From: Eucommia ulmoides
Taxonomy: Eukaryota > Streptophyta > Magnoliopsida > Garryales > Eucommiaceae
Direction: 5' to 3'
DNA length: 64,000 nt
Assembly: GCA_016647705.1 (NCBI GenBank)
Contig: CM028326.1
Span: forward strand, 17,113,901 to 17,177,900
The notes under the pieces were generated by a model. The model was given only the letters and a program-made list of their open reading frames with translations, was not told the DNA's origin and did no database searches. Below are positions 59,380 to 64,000 of this stretch, piece after piece (the stretch's first letter is position 1; every line of letters starts with the position of its first letter). Both the position numbers and the translations under genes were made by a program.

Positions 59380-59788
59380 ATATATATATATATATACATG
59401 TACTATCATATAAATCGTGCCTCAAGGCGCAGGTGTAAAACAACAAAAACAAAATAAAGAATTGACCTATTTCAATTAAACATCAACAATAATTAACAAT
59501 CGAGATTAACAATATGCACCTATTTAATTTGAATATCAATAATAACTAACAATTGAACATCACTAATAATTAACAATAAAGACTAAAACTTGTATCGCTA
59601 TAAAATAAGAAGATTATACATTATTTACAAATACATATTATTTATATACTACAAAGAGTTTTTTCATAAATTCTCTTTTTTATTCAGGATAATGACACTT
59701 TTGATCCCTCACAAATGCAGTCAGTGCTCAACTGGACTCCCAAATTTGAAAATAGACACATTGGCTCCTTGAAATTAAGCAGTATATG
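59380..59788. other. AT-rich spacer with a Helitron-like start
   Basis: TGTACTATCATATAAATCGTGCCTCAAGG-type sequence at 59398-59430 resembles the start of the Helitron-like insert at 42066 (hairpin CGTGCCTCAAGGCGC). No gene. Confidence 0.35.
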
Positions 59789-61841
59789 TAACGATCCGAT
59801 TTCCCAAGACCGCTACTACGGTTTCTCCTATAGAGAATTTCTACCCAAAACCAACTCACCAAATTTTCAATCTACAAAATTCGATAAATTTTATAATAAT
59901 GGCAATAACACTAGTTTCCAATTTTACAAAGGAAATTAATAAATCTAATAATCACTATTTAAAGTATCACCAATTAATCTCATACTGCATTTTGAGTAAA
60001 TCCACGGATTGTTCATACAACGGCGACTCAATTCGTTTTATAAAAACAATCTTTCAATTTGCAATACAGCGGTAACACTTACAATTTAATAATTTATTAC
60101 TTAAAACCGGATATTTAATAATTCCCAAATTTAGAGATTTCGAATAAGCAATCCACCGATTTTTAATAGCTATAAAATCCAATAGATTCTTGAATATGTC
60201 GGCGACAAATAATTAATAATCCAATATATGAAAATATTTCCCATTTAAAATCCGGTAGTAACTAGTAATTTCCGAACTCATAATTTAAAATCGAATTTCC
60301 AACATTTTATCAAATCGATTATATTCAAACAATTATATTAACCGAATATTCAATACATTAAAATTGAGAGAAATATTTTACAACAACTACGATAAGTAAA
60401 ATTTCCGTTTTCTCCGATTACAATAATAAATCATAATTACAATTTTTATTTTTTACAACTAGAAATTTCAAATAAAATTCTTCTTTCGTTTTATTTCAGT
60501 CGACCCTGCAACCAAAAACTATGGGGTTGTGAGCCAACGCTCAGTAGAACTCTAACCCCTCTAATACGGGCATTTAATTAATATAACACATAAATCACAG
60601 AAGCATGCTTTTCATATAAATTTTCATATTGTCCAAATTATTTCATGTAATATAGCAGGTAAAATATCCACAATCATTTATCACCAATATCACATCACGA
60701 GACAATAAAATACATATATTAGGAGAGTTTAGAATTCTACCTTTCCCAAATTTTCTACCGGCTGCTAGATGAGATTTTGATTTTCATTGGGGTAGTTTGT
60801 GTATTTTTCCTCTTTTTTTTTTTTTTTTTTTTTTCCTTTTTCTCTTCTTCTTCCTTTCTTTTTCTTTCTCTGTTTTGTGTTTCTGTCTCTCGCCAATCAC
60901 CGCTATAGCAAAGGATCCACCACCGCGGTAAACATGCTTCTTCTCTCTTTTATTTACTCACTAACGTCTCACCGCCGTGGTGACGGATCACACCGCCACG
61001 GCGCTGGTCCTTATTTTTATGCTATGTTTTCTGGTTTGGAAATGGCCACCGACTCTCTCTCTCCTCACCAACTCCAACGACCACCAACTAAACACACAAA
61101 GAACGCTCTCACATGCACAGAAAGAACGCACCCACATACACACCATCGGCTTCACCCAACTCCACCACTGTCACTATCGTCGGACCAAACTTACGCCACG
61201 ACCACCCCTGTCGATCACCTACTGACCACACTTATCACACACGCATACACAACGAAACAAACAGAGAAATAGACCCACACACATGCCCATAGACCTCACA
61301 AACACACACATCATATACGCTGGAGCACCACCGAACGAACAACCATCGACTGCGGGAGTTGCAACACCCATGAACGATACACACACAACAGCGCACACAA
61401 CACACAGTCAGGCAACAGAACAGCACACACACATACAAACGATCAGAAACAGAGCATACACACACTCACTGGAGTGACGACTACACTGTCGAACGGACGG
61501 ACAACACCTACATGCATACTTCGATCACATACGCACAATGAAACACACACACACACACACACACACATACAGCGCCAGGCATACACAACTACTGCTCTCT
61601 CTCTCTAATTTTCACTTACCGCTGGCCAAACTAACCGACAACAACACACCCACACCCACTTCACCGGCGACAGAATGACACCCACCGGCTGCTAGATTCG
61701 TCTTCTTTCTTTCTCTGTTTTCCTCCGTGTATATATATATAAATGTGTGTGTGTGTTTGTATGTGTATGTGTGTGTGACAAAAGGGCCAGCTCTAAAATA
61801 CAACTTCAATTATGTGTGTGTATAAAAATTAGGGTCTTACA
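59789..61841 (-). repeat. Gypsy LTR (Tekay/Del-like), minus orientation
   Basis: On the minus strand it begins TGTAAGACCCTAATTTTTAT at 61841 and is taken to end GGATCGTTACA at 59789, 2053 bp. Its first half matches the architecture of the solo LTR at 26186: GT-rich stretch, GCCGGTG block, and SLLTNSND-like frames shared between 60977-61225 and 34358-34600. GAGCGTTGGCTCACAACCCC at about 60510-60530 is a phrase typical of chromovirus LTRs. A T run lies at 60815-60837 and an AC microsatellite at 61548-61568. Confidence 0.6.
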
Positions 61842-61880
61842 ACCCTTTCTCCCTAAAAGAAATTTCGTCCCAAAATTTTT
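61842..61880 (-). other. Polypurine-type tract upstream of the LTR
   Basis: The minus strand reads GGGACGAAATTTCTTTTAGG then GAGAAAGGGT directly before TGTAAGACCC. This is the conserved end of the internal region of Del/Tekay elements, so 59789-61841 is a 3' LTR of a minus-strand element. No polyprotein remains upstream in the next 2 kb. Confidence 0.65.
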
Positions 61881-62112
61881 ATTCAAATCAAATTGAATTA
61901 AAATTTTAGTCAAAACAATAATATTTCAGATTCGGACCGCATGGTCATGTTAGTCACACTTGATTCTAGGACAATTGTTTCTTATGTAGGATCCCATAAC
62001 CGAAAGTCACCCATAATTCGTAACCGTCAATTTATTTCCATACATCATAACATTTCCATTCGCAGTGGCCCATATCATATCCAATAACCGTCAAATAGGG
62101 TGTACTTTGGTT

Positions 62113-64000
62113 TGTAACACCTAACACAGACAACCAACTGTCAAGAATCTCATGTTTTTAAATGTTTTCATTGCGCTACTCTGTTAAATATAACAATCAA
62201 TAACAATATAAATACAATATATTCTTAAAATATCATGGTAGTCTCAATGGATTAGGTTTATCTCATTCCAACGGTAATTTTTCTCATAACCAACATTTAT
62301 CCATTTCATCCCACTTTTCCAGTCAACCAGTTTGCAACAATATTTCCTTTCAACATTTAAACCAACAATGCTCGCAACCAATATCGTAGCAACCGATAAC
62401 CCAAACTCCACGTGAGCTGGCCCGTGAGACAAAAAATAATCAATATATATATTCATATCAAAATTTTCAATAATCTCGTAAACGTTTTATAAAAATTACC
62501 ACAATCTAACTTTAAATAATATTTTTTTTTCGAAATACGCCAAAACACAAAAATACGTTTTAAATCACCTAAACACATCAAAATCATATAAATGTCCCTC
62601 AAAACACATAAATATCACTGAATCACATAAATACGTATCAAATTACGTAAAACAGATCATCTATAAGAATTTTCTTCATGCCTCCACATTTAATCAAGTC
62701 CTTGACAAGGCCAAGCGATTCAAATACGTCTCAATTCACATATAAATATGTATCGAAATATGTAAATACGTCCCAACTACAAAAATTCAATATGTCATAA
62801 AAAGTCAATAGTCTCTGTAAAAGGTATATAAAAATATTGTATAAAACGCCAATACATTTCTAAAATAACCATCAACTCAAGGACAATTCCAATTATCCTT
62901 TTCCCATGAAATCCCAATAACCCCCACATTCCGACTCCGCCTAATGTTAGTAGTGGACCAATACATATAGTTGAGTTATTTTTATCGGTGTACTATCTTC
63001 GTAGTATAAAACCATTTTGTAGATCAAGTTTTTATCAAAATCCCCTTTCCAATAACATATAGCCACACCAGCTGTATCCAAATCTCAACAAAATATAACC
63101 ACCTCACTGTCAATATCAACATCTCAACTAAATATTTTCAACATAGCACCGGTTTTTCAAATCGACAAATCAACTCACGTATATATCATAAAATAACATA
63201 TTTCCCTATTAGCCGTAGGATTGTTTACCTCACGATCGGGAGTTACGACAGTACTGCAACCTATACAACTGCGCCAACTACAGTGACTAGCAGTCGTAAC
63301 TTGTACGACTGGTGCCAACTACAGCGACTAACAGTGCAAGGGCCATTATATATCCCCAATGGTAAGGACAGCCACCCACAAGATTTGCACTCTTGATGGG
63401 TCCACGTTCTACCGGACTTTGTCTAGCAGATAATCAACACTCTGTAGGACTATACCTAGCAAATAAACAACACTCTGCAGGATTATGCCTAGCAAATAAA
63501 CAACACTCTGCAGGACTATGCTTAATAGATAATCTACATCTCGTAGGTCATATCGGCCTAACGAGAATAAAACTATCGCATAGTATAAAACCATATTCCA
63601 TATTTAAGACCCACTTGATCCACATGAGTCATAAAATTGTCCATTTTGTTTATTTTTTTTTTAATAATCACATTTTTCCACAGTTTATATGAAAATATGA
63701 TTTTGAAATTTACATAGAAGACAATGTACAAGCTTCTTTCATAATATAAAAGAATTTATGGATCAAGTATTTTTTTTTTTCAAACACCACTTTTTCAAAA
63801 GATACTATCATATATCGCATTCCATATTGAAAACCAATTTTCTACAGCTACCAATGTAATAAATAATATATTTAAAACACCAAATTCAAATAATTTAAGT
63901 CAACCCATTCCAAACATTTTAAATTCACCAATCCAAACATTTACATCATATAATAAAATACCGCACACCATTTTCTACTAGCCATAGGATCATTTAACCT
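62113..64000 (-). repeat. Part of a related gypsy LTR, running off the window
   Basis: On the minus strand, 63970-63940 (GATCCTATGGCTAGTAGAAA) and 63250-63200 (ACTCCCGATCGTGAGGTAAA) match 35470-35560 of the solo LTR. Four tandem units of about 33 bases (63410-63545, CCTAGCAAATAAACAACACT plus CTGCAGGATTATG) correspond to its 40-base repeats. The GGCTAGTAG block occurs twice about 765 bases apart (63990 and 63225), so this LTR has an internal duplication. The end at TGTAACACC (62113) is tentative. Nothing coding is recognisable. Confidence 0.45.

Overview
The window is nuclear DNA of a flowering plant, most likely a eudicot. It shows spliced genes with GT-AG introns, an R2R3-MYB gene relic, and plant-type LTR retrotransposons, Mutator-like elements (MULEs), a MITE and a possible Helitron. 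I see no intact host gene. Almost everything is transposon, much of it nested, and most coding sequence is broken by stop codons.

Layout. 1-7839: parts of two minus-strand Athila-like Ty3/gypsy elements (primer site for tRNA-Asp) joined through a 2.2 kb palindrome of two inverted LTR copies. 7840-10774: gene-poor DNA with small duplications and a GC-rich hairpin cluster. 10775-16781: decayed Ty1/copia element on the plus strand. 17108-18139: R2R3-MYB pseudogene on the minus strand. About 18.9-37.75 kb: one large plus-strand MULE with a mudrA-type transposase gene and a DUF1985-like/coiled-coil/Ulp1-protease gene (KAONASHI type). An intron of the second gene carries a 2.35 kb Ty3/gypsy solo LTR (26186-35894), which is itself interrupted by a 7.35 kb non-autonomous Athila-like element (about 26709-34064). 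38984-52567: a non-coding LTR element with a perfect 5-bp target duplication (AGATC). It has been invaded by a Helitron-like insert holding a MITE, by a second MULE with a perfect 9-bp target duplication and a broken transposase gene, and by a copia-type solo LTR. 54174-59379: Tat/Retand-like gypsy element with only a broken gag. 59789-64000: parts of two related gypsy LTRs in minus orientation.

Main discovery candidate. The large MULE carries at least 16 exact copies of the perfect palindrome TGTTACATGTAACA, plus many near copies. All lie in its introns or flanking non-coding DNA, none in recognisable exons, and none in the LTR elements nested in it. By analogy with VANDAL MULEs, whose VANC proteins recognise short motifs repeated in the element's non-coding DNA and remove silencing, I infer that this is a self-recognition array for a protein encoded by the element. 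The two genes of this MULE are broken almost only by stop codons explained by single C-to-T or G-to-A changes, which fits decay under heavy cytosine methylation.
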